Positions 19,266 through 28,015 are shown, counted from the stretch's first letter. The stretch is DNA of 64,000 nucleotides from JAHBXL01 sp964409775 (GCA_964409775.1 CAYPEI010000022.1:7239-71238); one strand, 5' to 3'. Notes: generated from the sequence alone by a model not told the origin. Program-made: numbers and translations.

Positions 19266-19738
19266 AGGACTCCAGCGTGACAAGACCGACGCGTACAGGG
19301 CTGTGGGGGGCATGCATCTGCGGAGTACTCGGTGCACTGACCGGATGCACGAGTTCGAGCACCGCCTGGTTTCAGAACGACACCGACACGATGGTGCGGG
19401 TGCGTTTCTGGTGCGGGCCCCGCGAGACGGCGGACAACCCGGCCACACTCACGCCCGGCGAGGTCTTCGACGTCGAGCCGGGAAAAAGCGTGACGATCCA
19501 ACTCGATGAAGAAGAGGGGTACGTCTCCCCCAGCCACTCGATCGTGCGGATGCAGGCTCAGCCGCTGGTTGCGGGCTTCAAGCGGACCATCCACTACTGG
19601 TTCGAGATCAATCCGCCGGGTCCGTACGGCGTCAAGGCGATCGGGGTTCAACCGGACATTCGCGCCGAGCGTGACGGCACGGGCACCATGCTGAGAGTCC
19701 CGGCCGAGCACTGGCCCGCGCAACCGGAAACGAATTAA
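19262..19738 (+). CDS. Probable lipoprotein, unknown function
   Basis: 158 residues; the ATG overlaps the previous gene's stop (ATGA at 19262-19265). The N-terminal hydrophobic segment ends in a lipobox, LGALTGC, around residues 23-29, predicting lipid modification. The mature part is small and beta-rich with no recognised family: FQNDTDTMVRVRFWCG and a central GEVFDVEPGKSVTIQLDEEEG stretch look like a small immunoglobulin-like or transthyretin-like fold. It is the last gene of the three-gene unit and converges with the FKBP gene 12 bp away. Confidence 0.75.
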   Translation: MKDSSVTRPTRTGLWGACICGVLGALTGCTSSSTAWFQNDTDTMVRVRFWCGPRETADNPATLTPGEVFDVEPGKSVTIQLDEEEGYVSPSHSIVRMQAQPLVAGFKRTIHYWFEINPPGPYGVKAIGVQPDIRAERDGTGTMLRVPAEHWPAQPETN

Positions 19739-19750
19739 CGGGCCGGAAAC

Positions 19751-20389
19751 TCAGCGGGCCGAGGGCGCGGCCTGAGCGGGCGTTTGCGCGCCGGGATTCG
19801 CGGGCGCATCGACCTTGAGTTTGCTGAGCACTTCAAGCACCTCAACCTCGACCACGATCGGCGTGACCTGCGGCACGACAACCTCGTCCTTCTCGTTCTT
19901 CACTTCCATGAACCCATACGCCTTGTCGGGGGGGATCGAGAGCCGGCGCTTGCCGCCGACGCGCATCCCCGGCACACCCTCGCGCATGCCCTTCATGGCG
20001 GTGTTGAGCGCAACCTCGACCGGCTCGTTCTGTGCCGCGGTGTCCCAGTACATCTTGCCGGTTGCGACCGACCACCCGCGGATGGCGAGGCGAACGCGTG
20101 CCCCGGGCCAGACGATCTCGCCCGCGCCCATCTTGAGGTCCTCGATGATCAGCCCGTTCCCCATGTCTGTGCGGGAAAGAGGGGGGGTGGGGTCCAGCCC
20201 CTTCAACGGCCCGGCCGCGGCGCCATCCGACGGTTGTGCGGCCGCGCTGCCGCCCGGTGAGGTCTGAACCGCGTCGCCCTGCTTGCCGTCAGGAGCCGGC
20301 TTTGGGCCATCGCCCGAGTTGCAGGAGCATGCGCAGCCGCACGCCAGGGCGAGCACAAGGGTCCATCGAGAAGTTCGGTCGGTCGCCAT
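19751..20389 (-). CDS. FKBP-type peptidyl-prolyl cis-trans isomerase, probable lipoprotein
   Basis: 212 residues from ATG 20389, with GAGGAG about 10 nt upstream. The N-terminal hydrophobic segment runs into a Cys-rich region (LALACGCACSCNSG), so it is probably a lipoprotein exported to the envelope; the exact lipidated Cys is uncertain. A low-complexity linker to about residue 70 precedes one FKBP domain (about 75-190): GNGLIIEDLKMGAGE, EGVPGMRVGGKRRLSIPPDKAYG and a final VVEVEVLEVL strand. It catalyses proline isomerisation during folding of exported proteins. The C-terminal tail is Ala/Pro-rich. Divergent from pdxA. Confidence 0.88.
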   Translation of the reverse strand: MATDRTSRWTLVLALACGCACSCNSGDGPKPAPDGKQGDAVQTSPGGSAAAQPSDGAAAGPLKGLDPTPPLSRTDMGNGLIIEDLKMGAGEIVWPGARVRLAIRGWSVATGKMYWDTAAQNEPVEVALNTAMKGMREGVPGMRVGGKRRLSIPPDKAYGFMEVKNEKDEVVVPQVTPIVVEVEVLEVLSKLKVDAPANPGAQTPAQAAPSAR

Positions 20390-20591
20390 GGCGCAAGGCT
20401 CCTCGTCTAGGCCGAATGAAAGGCCCGCAGCAATGAGCGGGGCCATTGGTATCGGCACACCCGTCAGAAGGTTGTACCGGCGGCACATCTTCCGCGGTTC
20501 TCGGACGTTGTGAAGGGCAGATCGGAGCCTGGCAGACCGCTTCAGGACCTCGCCATGCGGGCCGGGCAGCACTGGTCACTACGCTTGTGCC

Positions 20592-21731
20592 ATGGTCAGT
20601 TCCACGCCCGCCGAACAACCCTCCAAGCCCGACCCTCGGCCGGTGCTGGCGGTGTCGATGGGCGATCCGCTGGGAATCGGACCGGAGATCGTGGTCAAGG
20701 CGCTCGCGGACCGCGACCTTCGGAAACGAGCGCGGTTCCGCGTCTTCGGGTGGGCCTTTGCGATGCATCGCGCAGCGCAGCGTGCAGGGATCGAGCCCTT
20801 CTGGTGGCGCGCCGCGTACACGATGGGCGGTCCCGGCGCTGCGCCGGGCATTCCAACGGCCTGCCTGCACCACGACGTCGTCGTGCTGGAAGAGAGCAGC
20901 GTCGCGCTGGACGAGTCGATGCTCGACAGCATCCCGGGTCCATGCAAGGCCGGGGGCGCGGCGAGTTTCCGCTGGGTCGAGGATGCACTGGCCTGCTCGA
21001 TGCTGCCGCCCGATGATCCGCGCGCGTGCGCGGCGGTCGTGACCGCGCCGATCGCGAAAGAAGCGTGGGACCTGGCCGGAACGCCCGCGAAGAGGTTCCC
21101 GGGGCATACAGAGTTGCTCGCCGCGCGATGCGGCAGCAAACGGTTCGCGATGCTGTTCGTCGGCCCGGTATTGGTGGTCTCGCTCGCGACGGTGCACGTT
21201 CCGCTTGCGAGCGTGCCGGAACTGCTGAGCATCGGGCGTGTCTTCGACGTGATCGACCTGACGCGGCAGGCATGCCTGGAAGTGGGCCGGACCGGCGCGG
21301 GCCGGGCCGGGGGCGGTGCGGGGCCGCGGATCGCGGTCTGCGGTCTCAACCCGCACGCGGGCGAGCACGGACTGATGGGCGATGAGGAGCGGCGGATCAT
21401 CACCCCCGCGATCGAACTGGCGGTGCGTGCCGGGATCGACGCGGTCGGCCCGCTCCCCGGAGACTCGGTGTTTGCCGCGGCGGCCAAGGGGGAGTTTGAC
21501 GCGGTGGTGGCGATGTACCACGACCAGGGCCTGATCCCGGTGAAACTTCTGGACCGGGAGAGGACCGTCAATACCACCGTGGGGCTGCGTGGTCCGCACG
21601 GACGGGTGGTGCGAACGTCTCCGGCGCACGGAACGGCGTTCGACATCGCCGGGAAGAACCTGGCCGATGCGTCGTCGATGCGTGCGGCCATCGATCTTGC
21701 GCTGGAAATGGCGGAGCGGAAGAGCGTATGA
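20592..21731 (+). CDS. pdxA: 4-hydroxythreonine-4-phosphate dehydrogenase PdxA
   Basis: 379 residues, slightly longer than the usual 320-340 because of Gly/Ala-rich loops. It oxidises 4-phosphohydroxy-L-threonine with NAD(P), yielding 3-amino-2-oxopropyl phosphate, the substrate of PdxJ in DXP-dependent pyridoxal phosphate synthesis. Visible motifs are VSMGDPLGIGPEI (21-33), VVTAPIAKEAW, the GHTELLA block with its metal-binding His, LATVHVPL, GLNPHAGEHG and MYHDQGLIPVK, which carry the remaining metal ligands and active-site residues. It is monocistronic here, divergent from the FKBP gene, while pdxH and pdxJ lie about 16 kb away. Confidence 0.95.
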   Translation: MVSSTPAEQPSKPDPRPVLAVSMGDPLGIGPEIVVKALADRDLRKRARFRVFGWAFAMHRAAQRAGIEPFWWRAAYTMGGPGAAPGIPTACLHHDVVVLEESSVALDESMLDSIPGPCKAGGAASFRWVEDALACSMLPPDDPRACAAVVTAPIAKEAWDLAGTPAKRFPGHTELLAARCGSKRFAMLFVGPVLVVSLATVHVPLASVPELLSIGRVFDVIDLTRQACLEVGRTGAGRAGGGAGPRIAVCGLNPHAGEHGLMGDEERRIITPAIELAVRAGIDAVGPLPGDSVFAAAAKGEFDAVVAMYHDQGLIPVKLLDRERTVNTTVGLRGPHGRVVRTSPAHGTAFDIAGKNLADASSMRAAIDLALEMAERKSV

Positions 21732-21761
21732 CCTCGGATGCAGCCGAGGCCGCTCCCCCGT

Positions 21762-22346
21762 TCAGCGGGCGCCGGCCGGGCGTCGCGGCTCGATCACCAT
21801 CGCTTCGACCATCGACTCGTCGAGGGCGGCATTCTCATCCAGGCGCTGGCGCTCGACGATTTTCGCGGAACCGACGGGGTCGGTGGCGCGGATGTCCAGC
21901 CCGACCAGGTCGCCGGTGCGCATCGTGAGTTGCTGAGGGGGCAGTCCGCTCGCGAGGACGCCGAGCAGTTCCCCGAGTTGCGGGTTGTGCCCGACGAACA
22001 TCAGGTCCTTGATGTTCGCAAAGGCCTGGATCAGTTCGAGCGCATCGCTGACCGGGCGGTCGATGGCGAGTTGGCCGACCGTGCGCAGGTCGCACCCTGC
22101 CGCGTCGCGGAGGTAGGCCGCGGTCTCCTGGGCGCGGACGGCCGCGCTCGCGAGGATGAGTCGTGGCTTGCGCTCGGCGGTGACAACCCATCGAGCGAGA
22201 AACTGGGCCTGGATGCGGCCTCGGGTCGTCAACGGGCGGTCAAAGTCCGTAACGGCGGGGGAGCAGCAGGATCGATGTGTGCCGCAACACCCCGTCGCGA
22301 GCGGCAGGTCCGCGGCCTTGGCGTGCCTGACGATGTACAGCCTCAT
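21762..22346 (-). CDS. Histidine phosphatase family protein, SixA-like
   Basis: 194 residues from ATG 22346 (MRLYIVRHAKA), with AAGGAG 8 nt upstream; the frame extends further but lacks family similarity. The phosphoglycerate-mutase fold is evident: RHG-type catalytic motif as RHA (residues 7-9), DRPLTTRGRIQAQ, ILASAAVRAQETA and MFVGHNPQLGELL with the second catalytic His. SixA enzymes remove phosphate from phosphohistidine in phosphotransfer proteins, so it may damp phosphorelays; the actual substrate is unknown. A CCGTHRSCC insert near residue 20 is unusual. Confidence 0.87.
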   Translation of the reverse strand: MRLYIVRHAKAADLPLATGCCGTHRSCCSPAVTDFDRPLTTRGRIQAQFLARWVVTAERKPRLILASAAVRAQETAAYLRDAAGCDLRTVGQLAIDRPVSDALELIQAFANIKDLMFVGHNPQLGELLGVLASGLPPQQLTMRTGDLVGLDIRATDPVGSAKIVERQRLDENAALDESMVEAMVIEPRRPAGAR

Positions 22347-22689
22347 GAGCCTGACTCCTTGTTCGGACTCCGAATATCGACTCTTCGGGCGTCCGAGACA
22401 CGGACTTTGGTCACATAACCGAAGGCGGCAAGCCCCCACACCGACAGACCGCCTGAGCGGGGTGTCGGCTGGACGCTTGCGATGCTCGGGGAACCCGCCA
22501 CCAACAAGACTCTGCAATGCTGTTCGTGCGTGGAGTCGGGTTGGTTGCTGATGCGGCCCAAGGCCGCCAATTCCCGTGTTCTCCGGACTGCTTTGGTACG
22601 GATTCGGGTGGGGGTATGCCCCTTGGGAGCGCAGCATGACCGTCGCCACGCCCGGATCCGAACGGCCCGTCCGGCGCTAACCTGCAGGA
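22347..22689. other. Divergent intergenic region between SixA-like and Hsp70 genes
   Basis: These 343 bp hold no supported gene. A nested hairpin lies at 22441-22468: CCGACA/TGTCGG outer arms and CCGC/GCGG inner arms around CTGA. The region must carry both divergent promoters, but I cannot assign them with confidence, and no tRNA is visible. Confidence 0.4.
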
Positions 22690-24840
22690 ATGAGTGGTGC
22701 GGACGCCGCGGAGCCCATTGTCGGGATCGATCTGGGTACGACCAACAGCCTGGTTGCGGTCGCAGGCTGGGGCGAAGGACCGGCGGCATCGCGACCACGC
22801 ATTCTGCCCGATGAACGCGGCCGCGCCATGCTGCCGAGTGTGGTGCGGTTCGCGGCGGATGGTCCGGGCGGGGTCGCGCGCGTCGAGGCGATCGGGTACG
22901 AGGCCCGCGCGGAAGCGGTGCGGTACCCGGAACGCACGGTGTCGAGCGTGAAACGGCTGATGGGGCGCAGCGTGAAAGACGCCGCGGCGGACATTCCGTA
23001 CCTGTCGTTCGGGGTGGTTGAAGGGGAACACCAGACAGCGCGGGTGCAGTTGCCAGGGGCGGGTGGCGTGCAAGGCAAGGTCATCTCGCCGCAGGAAGTG
23101 AGCGCGATCATCCTGCGGAAACTGAGAGACCAGGCAAGTCGGGCGCTGGGAGTGGAGGTGCGCAAGGCGGTGGTCACGGTGCCGGCGTACTTCGATGATG
23201 CGCAGAGACAAGCGACTCGCGATGCAGGACGGCTCGCGGGGCTGGAAGTGGTGCGGATCGTCAACGAGCCGACCGCCGCGGCACTGGCGTACGGGCTCGG
23301 TGTGAACGCGACTTCGCCGCAGGTGGTGGTGGTGTACGACCTGGGCGGGGGCACGTTCGACGTAAGCGTGCTGCGGCTGACGCCGGCGGAAAAGACTGCA
23401 TCCGGTGGGGCAGGCGAAGTGGGGGGGCCGCCTGCCGAATCATCCGACCAGCCGATCGCGGCTGACATCTTCCAAGTTCTTTCCACCGCGGGTGACACGC
23501 ACCTGGGCGGCGATGACTTTGATCATGTGCTGGTCGCGATGTTCACGCGGGAAATTCATGAACTGCTGGGCACGAGCAAGACGCCCGTGCATAAGCAGCC
23601 CGACCGTGAGGGAGGGCGTTCTGACACTCACACGGGCAAGATGCCCGTGCCACAAGAGTTCGACCCCGAAACGCGCACCGCACTGCGGCAGTTCGCCGAG
23701 CAGGTGAAGATCAGGCTGTCGACTGAAGAGCGTGCGAGCGTGCGGATCGATCTCGGCGAAGGACGTGTTTACGACCGAACGGTGACACGCACCGAGTTCG
23801 AAGCCATGGTCGCGCCGCTGGTCGAGCGGTCGATCGACTGCTGCCGGCGGGCGCTGCGCGATGCGCAGCGGCAGATGGAGGCCGCGGGAGAGACGAAGCC
23901 GGCGTGCGTGGTCCTCGTCGGCGGGGCGACGCGGATGCCGCTGGTGCGGAGGCGCGTGGAAGAAGTCTTCGGCATGCCGCCGTACACCGCGCTCGACCCG
24001 GACCAGGTCGTGGCGCTCGGCGCGGCGGTGCAGGCGGGGGTGCTGGCGCGGAAGGGAAGAGCACTGGCCACGCCCACTGCCCAAGGCGGCAGCGGTCGTG
24101 ACCAGTGGAATGGCGGAAGCAGCCTGCTGCTGGATGTCCTGCCACTCTCGCTCGGCATCGAGACCCGCGGCGGGGGAGTCGCCAAACTCATCATGCGGAA
24201 CTCCACCGTGCCCGCGCGGGCGACGGAGATGTTCAGCACGAGCGTCGATGGGCAGACCTCGATCAAACTGCACGTGCTGCAGGGCGAGCGCGAGATGGCG
24301 GCGGACTGCCGGTCGCTCGGCGAGTTCCACCTCTCGGGCCTGCCGCCGATGCCCGCGGGGATCCCGCAGTTGGAGGTCACGTTCCTGGTCGATGCCAACG
24401 GCGTGCTGAGTGTGAGCGCGGTCGAGAAGCGCAGCGGCAAGCGGGCAGCGCTGCAGATCGTGCCCAATCACGGGCTGACGCGCGAGGAGGTTGAGCGCAT
24501 CGAACGCGAGAGCGTGGAGTTTGCGCGCGAGGACATGATGCGCCACCGCATCGCGGACCTCGTGACGAACTCGAAACTGGATGTGCACTGGATCGAGCAG
24601 GCACTGGGAAGGGTCGAGCGGGGGGATCGCTCCGCTTCTGCACCACAACTCGATGCCGGGTATCTGGACGATCTGAAATCTCAAATCTCAAAACTCAAAG
24701 TTCAACTCGCCGCGGCGGAATCAGACTGGCGCGCGGTCGATGCCAACGAGTTTCAGCGCAATAAAGAAGCACTCGACAGGTTGAGCATGCGGCTGCACGA
24801 GGTGTCGATCGCGCAGTCGCTGCGGGATGAGCCGCGATAA
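22690..24840 (+). CDS. Hsp70 family chaperone (DnaK-like)
   Basis: 716 residues. The ATP-binding N-terminal domain carries GIDLGTTNSLVAV (phosphate 1), VTVPAYFDDAQRQATRDAGR, EPTAAALAYGL, YDLGGGTFDVSVL (phosphate 2) and VLVGGATRMPLVR (adenosine). The substrate domain starts near DVLPLSLGIETRGG. The family folds or remodels client proteins with J-domain and nucleotide-exchange partners. It is not ordinary DnaK: the lid is short, there is an insertion at about residues 295-322 encoded by a dispersed repeat, and a KSQISKLK stretch near residue 664 comes from an AAATCTCAAATCTCAAA direct repeat. The stop codon also lies inside a repeat copy. It may be an HscC-like or specialised paralogue. Confidence 0.9.
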   Translation: MSGADAAEPIVGIDLGTTNSLVAVAGWGEGPAASRPRILPDERGRAMLPSVVRFAADGPGGVARVEAIGYEARAEAVRYPERTVSSVKRLMGRSVKDAAADIPYLSFGVVEGEHQTARVQLPGAGGVQGKVISPQEVSAIILRKLRDQASRALGVEVRKAVVTVPAYFDDAQRQATRDAGRLAGLEVVRIVNEPTAAALAYGLGVNATSPQVVVVYDLGGGTFDVSVLRLTPAEKTASGGAGEVGGPPAESSDQPIAADIFQVLSTAGDTHLGGDDFDHVLVAMFTREIHELLGTSKTPVHKQPDREGGRSDTHTGKMPVPQEFDPETRTALRQFAEQVKIRLSTEERASVRIDLGEGRVYDRTVTRTEFEAMVAPLVERSIDCCRRALRDAQRQMEAAGETKPACVVLVGGATRMPLVRRRVEEVFGMPPYTALDPDQVVALGAAVQAGVLARKGRALATPTAQGGSGRDQWNGGSSLLLDVLPLSLGIETRGGGVAKLIMRNSTVPARATEMFSTSVDGQTSIKLHVLQGEREMAADCRSLGEFHLSGLPPMPAGIPQLEVTFLVDANGVLSVSAVEKRSGKRAALQIVPNHGLTREEVERIERESVEFAREDMMRHRIADLVTNSKLDVHWIEQALGRVERGDRSASAPQLDAGYLDDLKSQISKLKVQLAAAESDWRAVDANEFQRNKEALDRLSMRLHEVSIAQSLRDEPR
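23572..23655 (+). repeat. Dispersed repeat inserted in frame in the Hsp70 gene
   Basis: The core (23591-23619) matches the repeat at 24837-24865 at 28 of 29 positions. It is flanked by palindromic units, GCACGAGC...GCCCGTGC on the left and CACGGGCA-AGA-TGCCCGTG (23631-23649) on the right. Translation stays in frame and encodes Hsp70 residues of about 295-322, including QPDREGGRSD and HTGKMPVP. It falls in a surface-loop region of the nucleotide-binding domain. Confidence 0.75.
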
Positions 24841-24895
24841 GCAGCCCGACCGTCAGGGAGGGCGTCGCGGCGAAGCCGCGGGTCTCTCAAGGCAG
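24837..24895 (+). repeat. Dispersed repeat copy overlapping the Hsp70 stop codon
   Basis: About 58 bp, beginning with ATAAGCAGCCCGACCGTC and ending near TCTCAAGGCAG; the TAA stop of the Hsp70 gene is inside it. An almost identical copy lies inverted at 26183-26240. It is followed by degenerate CGCGAAG/GCCGAGA-type repeats up to about 25000, the same head-then-tail order as the copy beside dnaB. Confidence 0.75.
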
Positions 24896-25069
24896 ATACG
24901 CCGAGAACGCTGCGAAGTCGCCGAGAGCACGGAAGCAGGCGGGTGAGGTATTCAACGCGAAGTCCGCGAAGATCGCGAAGAAAGTGCGGTAGTCAGTGCC
25001 CCGAGCGCGGGCGACGGGTTCGCCGATCCGTGAGCGGAGGCGCGGGCGCACGCGCAATCGCTCGGACGA

Positions 25070-25726
25070 TCACGAGTTGATCGCCGCGCCGCACTCGGGA
25101 CACTTGTCGGCGGACAGTCCCGCAAGGTCGTAGTCGCACGTGGTGCAACAGCCCGGCTTGCGCCACCTGATCTCGCGGCGGAGTTTTACGAGCGAAGAGA
25201 CGATCACCGCGAAGGCGGCGAGTATGGATAGGTCCCCGAGTACGCCGAGCCAGAGGATGCCGCGGGTCATCGTGCCCCCCGCAACATAGGCACCGAACTT
25301 GTCTGCCGGCACGACTCCCGGATGCGCAGTCGCGAGTACCCGCAGGATCTCGCTGCGCTGAGTGGCATCGAGCGGGATGACGCTCGAGTGGTCGTGGAAC
25401 TCAACGCGAACGCCGCGTTCCTCGAGTATGAGGTGCCAGAGTCCGATCCTGTACGGCGCGGAACTGATCGAGCAGGTCACGAAATCTGTCCCGAGCGCCT
25501 GCGATGAATCGAGTATCTCCCATGCGTTCTGCTGGTGTCGGAAGTAGAAGAGCGAGGTCTGCCGGCCGGTGGAACGGACTTTGCCGAACAAGTCTGCGGT
25601 GAAGGTCCCAATGAACGTTCCATTGATGAAGGCTGGTTGCCGCGCCGCACTGAACACGATGTATGCGGCCGCAGCCGCAATCACCGCCGCGTACACCACC
25701 GCGCGGAATGGCCTGCGGATCTTCAC
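25070..25726 (-). CDS. Membrane protein with C-terminal zinc ribbon
   Basis: 218 residues. One N-terminal transmembrane helix (about 8-27), an extracytoplasmic domain of about 125 residues without recognised family, a second helix (about 158-180), then a cytoplasmic basic stretch and a zinc ribbon: CTTCDYDLAGLSADKCPEC. Cys-x2-Cys ... Cys-x2-Cys ribbons of the form CxxCGYDLxGL...CPECG recur on many small Phycisphaerae membrane proteins; another example is at 33571-34353. Function unknown. The gene lies between two repeat arrays. Confidence 0.75.
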   Translation of the reverse strand: MKIRRPFRAVVYAAVIAAAAAYIVFSAARQPAFINGTFIGTFTADLFGKVRSTGRQTSLFYFRHQQNAWEILDSSQALGTDFVTCSISSAPYRIGLWHLILEERGVRVEFHDHSSVIPLDATQRSEILRVLATAHPGVVPADKFGAYVAGGTMTRGILWLGVLGDLSILAAFAVIVSSLVKLRREIRWRKPGCCTTCDYDLAGLSADKCPECGAAINS

Positions 25727-25837
25727 GGTTCAGATTGTGACCTGCGGCGGCGCTATTCGCAACAGGAGAGTTCGTCTCTGCGGTCCTCCGCTGCTCGCTC
25801 CGGGCTCGGATCACCGCTCTTCCTTCGCGGCTTTCGC

Positions 25838-26188
25838 GCTCAAGAACTTCTCTCTCTGTGTTCTCTGCGTCCGCTTCTGTGACCTCTGTGGACCGATCTG
25901 GAGGCATCTGCTTCGCGCTCTTCGCGGCCTTCGCGCACAGCCTTCTTGTCTCTGTGGTCTCTGTGTCCGCTTCTGTGACCTCTGTGGACCGGTCTGGAGG
26001 CATCCGCTTCGCGCTCTTCGCGGCCTTCGCGCTCAAGAACCTCTCTCTGTGTTCTCTGCGTCCGCTTCTGTGACCTCTGTGGACCGATCTGGAGACATCT
26101 GCTTCGCGCTCTTCGCGGCCTTCGCGCTCAAGAACTTCTCTCTCTGTGTTCTCTGCGTCCGCTTCTGTGACCTCTGTGGACCTGCCTT
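25838..26188. repeat. Tandem array of a ~96-bp repeat
   Basis: The segment GCTTCTGTGACCTCTGTGGA starts at 25873, 25969, 26064 and 26161, a period of 95-97 bp. Each unit also contains CTTCGCGCTCTTCGCGGCC and a CTCTGTGTTCTCTGCGTCC segment. Long ORFs read through it on both strands (RSTEVTEADAENTE on one, LRALRGLRAQ on the other) are artefacts of its length being near a multiple of three. It lies between the zinc-ribbon membrane gene and dnaB. Confidence 0.9.
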
Positions 26189-26240
26189 GAGAATCCGCGG
26201 CTGCGCCGCGACGCCCTCCCTCACGGTCGGGCTGCCTATT
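26183..26240 (-). repeat. Dispersed repeat copy just after dnaB
   Basis: The reverse complement runs from ATAGGCAGCCCGACCGTGAG to TCTCAAGGCAG, nearly identical over its length to the copy at 24837-24895. It starts a few bases after the dnaB stop and leads directly into the 96-bp tandem array, so head and tail form one composite element. Confidence 0.75.
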
Positions 26241-26246
26241 CAACGC

Positions 26247-27929
26247 TCACACCGGCAGGTCATCGTCCTTGTCCGGTCCGCCGCCGTCGCGGAAGTTGCC
26301 GACCGGGCCGGCCTTCTTGCCCGGCGCGAAGGTAACGACGGGCACGCGGAACGGGTCATCGAACGGCGGCGGCTCGACGCCGCCAGCACCGCCGCCGTGC
26401 GAAGCATGCGGCGCGGCATACCCGCTCGGCAGACCGGTGCCGCCGGGATAAGCGCCGTAACTCTTGAAGCGCGTGCTCTTGGCGTCCCAGGTCAGTTTCA
26501 CGACATCGGTCGGACCGTTGCGCTGCTTGGCGATGATGATCTCGGCGACGTTGAGTTTGTCGGCGTTATCCATCTCCCAGTCGCGGTCGCCGACGTGGTA
26601 GTACGCCTCGCGGTGCAGGAGCGCGACGACGTCGGCATCCTGCTCGATCGAGCCGGATTCGCGGAGGTCGCTCATGCGGGGGCGGTTCTCGCCGCGGGTT
26701 TCCGGGCCGCGGTTCAACTGCGCGAGGCAGACGACCGGGACGTTGAGTTCGCGGGCCAGGGCCTTGATGCCGCGGCTGATCGCGCCGACCTCGTTCTGGC
26801 GGCCGTCCTTCTGCGCGCCGGGGGCGGACATCAACTGGAGATAGTCGATGAAGATGCACTTGACGCCGTGCTGCGCGACGAGCCGGCGTGCCCGCGTCCG
26901 CAGGCCGAGGACCGACAGGCCGGGCGTGTCGTCGATGAAGATCGGCGCATGCTCGAGTTCGATCGCCGCGTCGGCGAGGCGGCGGTAGCCGTCCTCGTTC
27001 AGGCGGCCGGAGCGCATGTCGTGGCTGGAGAGGCCGGACCGCGCCGAGAGCATGCGCTGCGCGATCGAACTCTTGCTCATTTCCATGCTGAAGAAGGCAA
27101 CGGGAGTCTGCCGCCCGTCGCGCGGGCCGTGGGCCGAGCCGCCGAAGGCGACCTGCTCGGCGAGGTTGAGCGCGAGGGCGGTCTTGCCCATGCTCGGCCG
27201 CGCGGCGACGATGATCATCTCTCCCTGCTGCAGGCCGCTGGTAAGTTCATCGAGGTCGGGGTAGCCGGTGGCCACGCCGCTGATGCCCTTGCCCTGCAGC
27301 GATTCGAGCCGCTCGACCTCGCGGTCGAGCAGGATGTTGAGCCGCTCGGCGGCGTTGTTCTCTTCCTGCTGCGCGATCTCGAAGATCAGCGTCTCGGCGG
27401 AGTCGACGACCTCGCGCGCTCCATCCGGGCCCATGGCGCCCGCGTTGTACGCGTCGTAGAGGATCTTGCCCCCGGCGTTGATGAGTTTCCGCAGTTTGGC
27501 CTTGTCGGCGACGATCCGGGCAAAGTGCGCGGCGGAAGCGGGGCCCGGCGTCTCCTGCGCAAGTTTCTGCAGGTACGCCGCGCCGCCGATGTCCTTGAGT
27601 TGCTCCTTGTCGCGCAGTTCTTCGTGAAGCAGCAGCAGGTCGCCCGACTGCTTGTGGTCATAGAGCCGGACGATCGCGTCGTAGATCGCGGCATGCGATT
27701 CGAGGTAGAACGCGTCGGGTGACTTGATGATCGGCACGACGTCGTGGATGATCGACGGGTCGAGGATCATCGCCCCCAGCAGGGCCATCTCGGCCTCGGG
27801 CGAGTGCGGCGGGGGCTTCTCAAACATCTTCTCGAGCGGGACTCGCTCGAAAGCGCCCGCGCGGCGCTGCTCACGGCGCGGCGGCTGGTTGCTTGAGGGG
27901 GGCTGAGAGCCGGCGGGAAAGGAACTCAT
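26247..27929 (-). CDS. dnaB: Replicative DNA helicase DnaB
   Basis: 560 residues from ATG 27929 (MSSFPAGSQ), although no clear ribosome site precedes it. The hexameric 5'-3' helicase unwinds DNA at the replication fork and recruits primase. The N-terminal domain begins near PHSPEAEMALLGAMILDP (about 45-62). The RecA-like C-terminal domain contains Walker A ARPSMGKTAL, Walker B CIFIDYLQLM, and the conserved LKALARELNVPVVCLAQLNR and RPRMSDLRESGSIEQDAD motifs. The C-terminal tail, rich in Gly/Pro (GGGAGGVEPPPFDDPF), exceeds the usual length of about 450-500. No intein is visible. Confidence 0.96.
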   Translation of the reverse strand: MSSFPAGSQPPSSNQPPRREQRRAGAFERVPLEKMFEKPPPHSPEAEMALLGAMILDPSIIHDVVPIIKSPDAFYLESHAAIYDAIVRLYDHKQSGDLLLLHEELRDKEQLKDIGGAAYLQKLAQETPGPASAAHFARIVADKAKLRKLINAGGKILYDAYNAGAMGPDGAREVVDSAETLIFEIAQQEENNAAERLNILLDREVERLESLQGKGISGVATGYPDLDELTSGLQQGEMIIVAARPSMGKTALALNLAEQVAFGGSAHGPRDGRQTPVAFFSMEMSKSSIAQRMLSARSGLSSHDMRSGRLNEDGYRRLADAAIELEHAPIFIDDTPGLSVLGLRTRARRLVAQHGVKCIFIDYLQLMSAPGAQKDGRQNEVGAISRGIKALARELNVPVVCLAQLNRGPETRGENRPRMSDLRESGSIEQDADVVALLHREAYYHVGDRDWEMDNADKLNVAEIIIAKQRNGPTDVVKLTWDAKSTRFKSYGAYPGGTGLPSGYAAPHASHGGGAGGVEPPPFDDPFRVPVVTFAPGKKAGPVGNFRDGGGPDKDDDLPV

Positions 27930-28015
27930 GGAGAGCCAATGTATGGCGCGACACAACGCCCCGACCGCAACCGACAGGAACACCGGAGAAAATCAACGGT
28001 GAGCCCGGGTCCGGA

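Noticed and set aside
25838..26188. Possible CRISPR array
   Set aside because: Units are tandem and repeat along their whole length with no unique spacers; no cas gene is nearby.
25401..27722. Large ORFs running through the 96-bp repeat array on both strands
   Set aside because: The repeat period is near a multiple of three, giving repetitive false proteins; one of them also lies antisense to dnaB.
26247..27929. Intein in DnaB or DnaE
   Set aside because: The extra length is explained by Gly/Pro-rich tails and short inserts; no splicing-domain blocks are seen.
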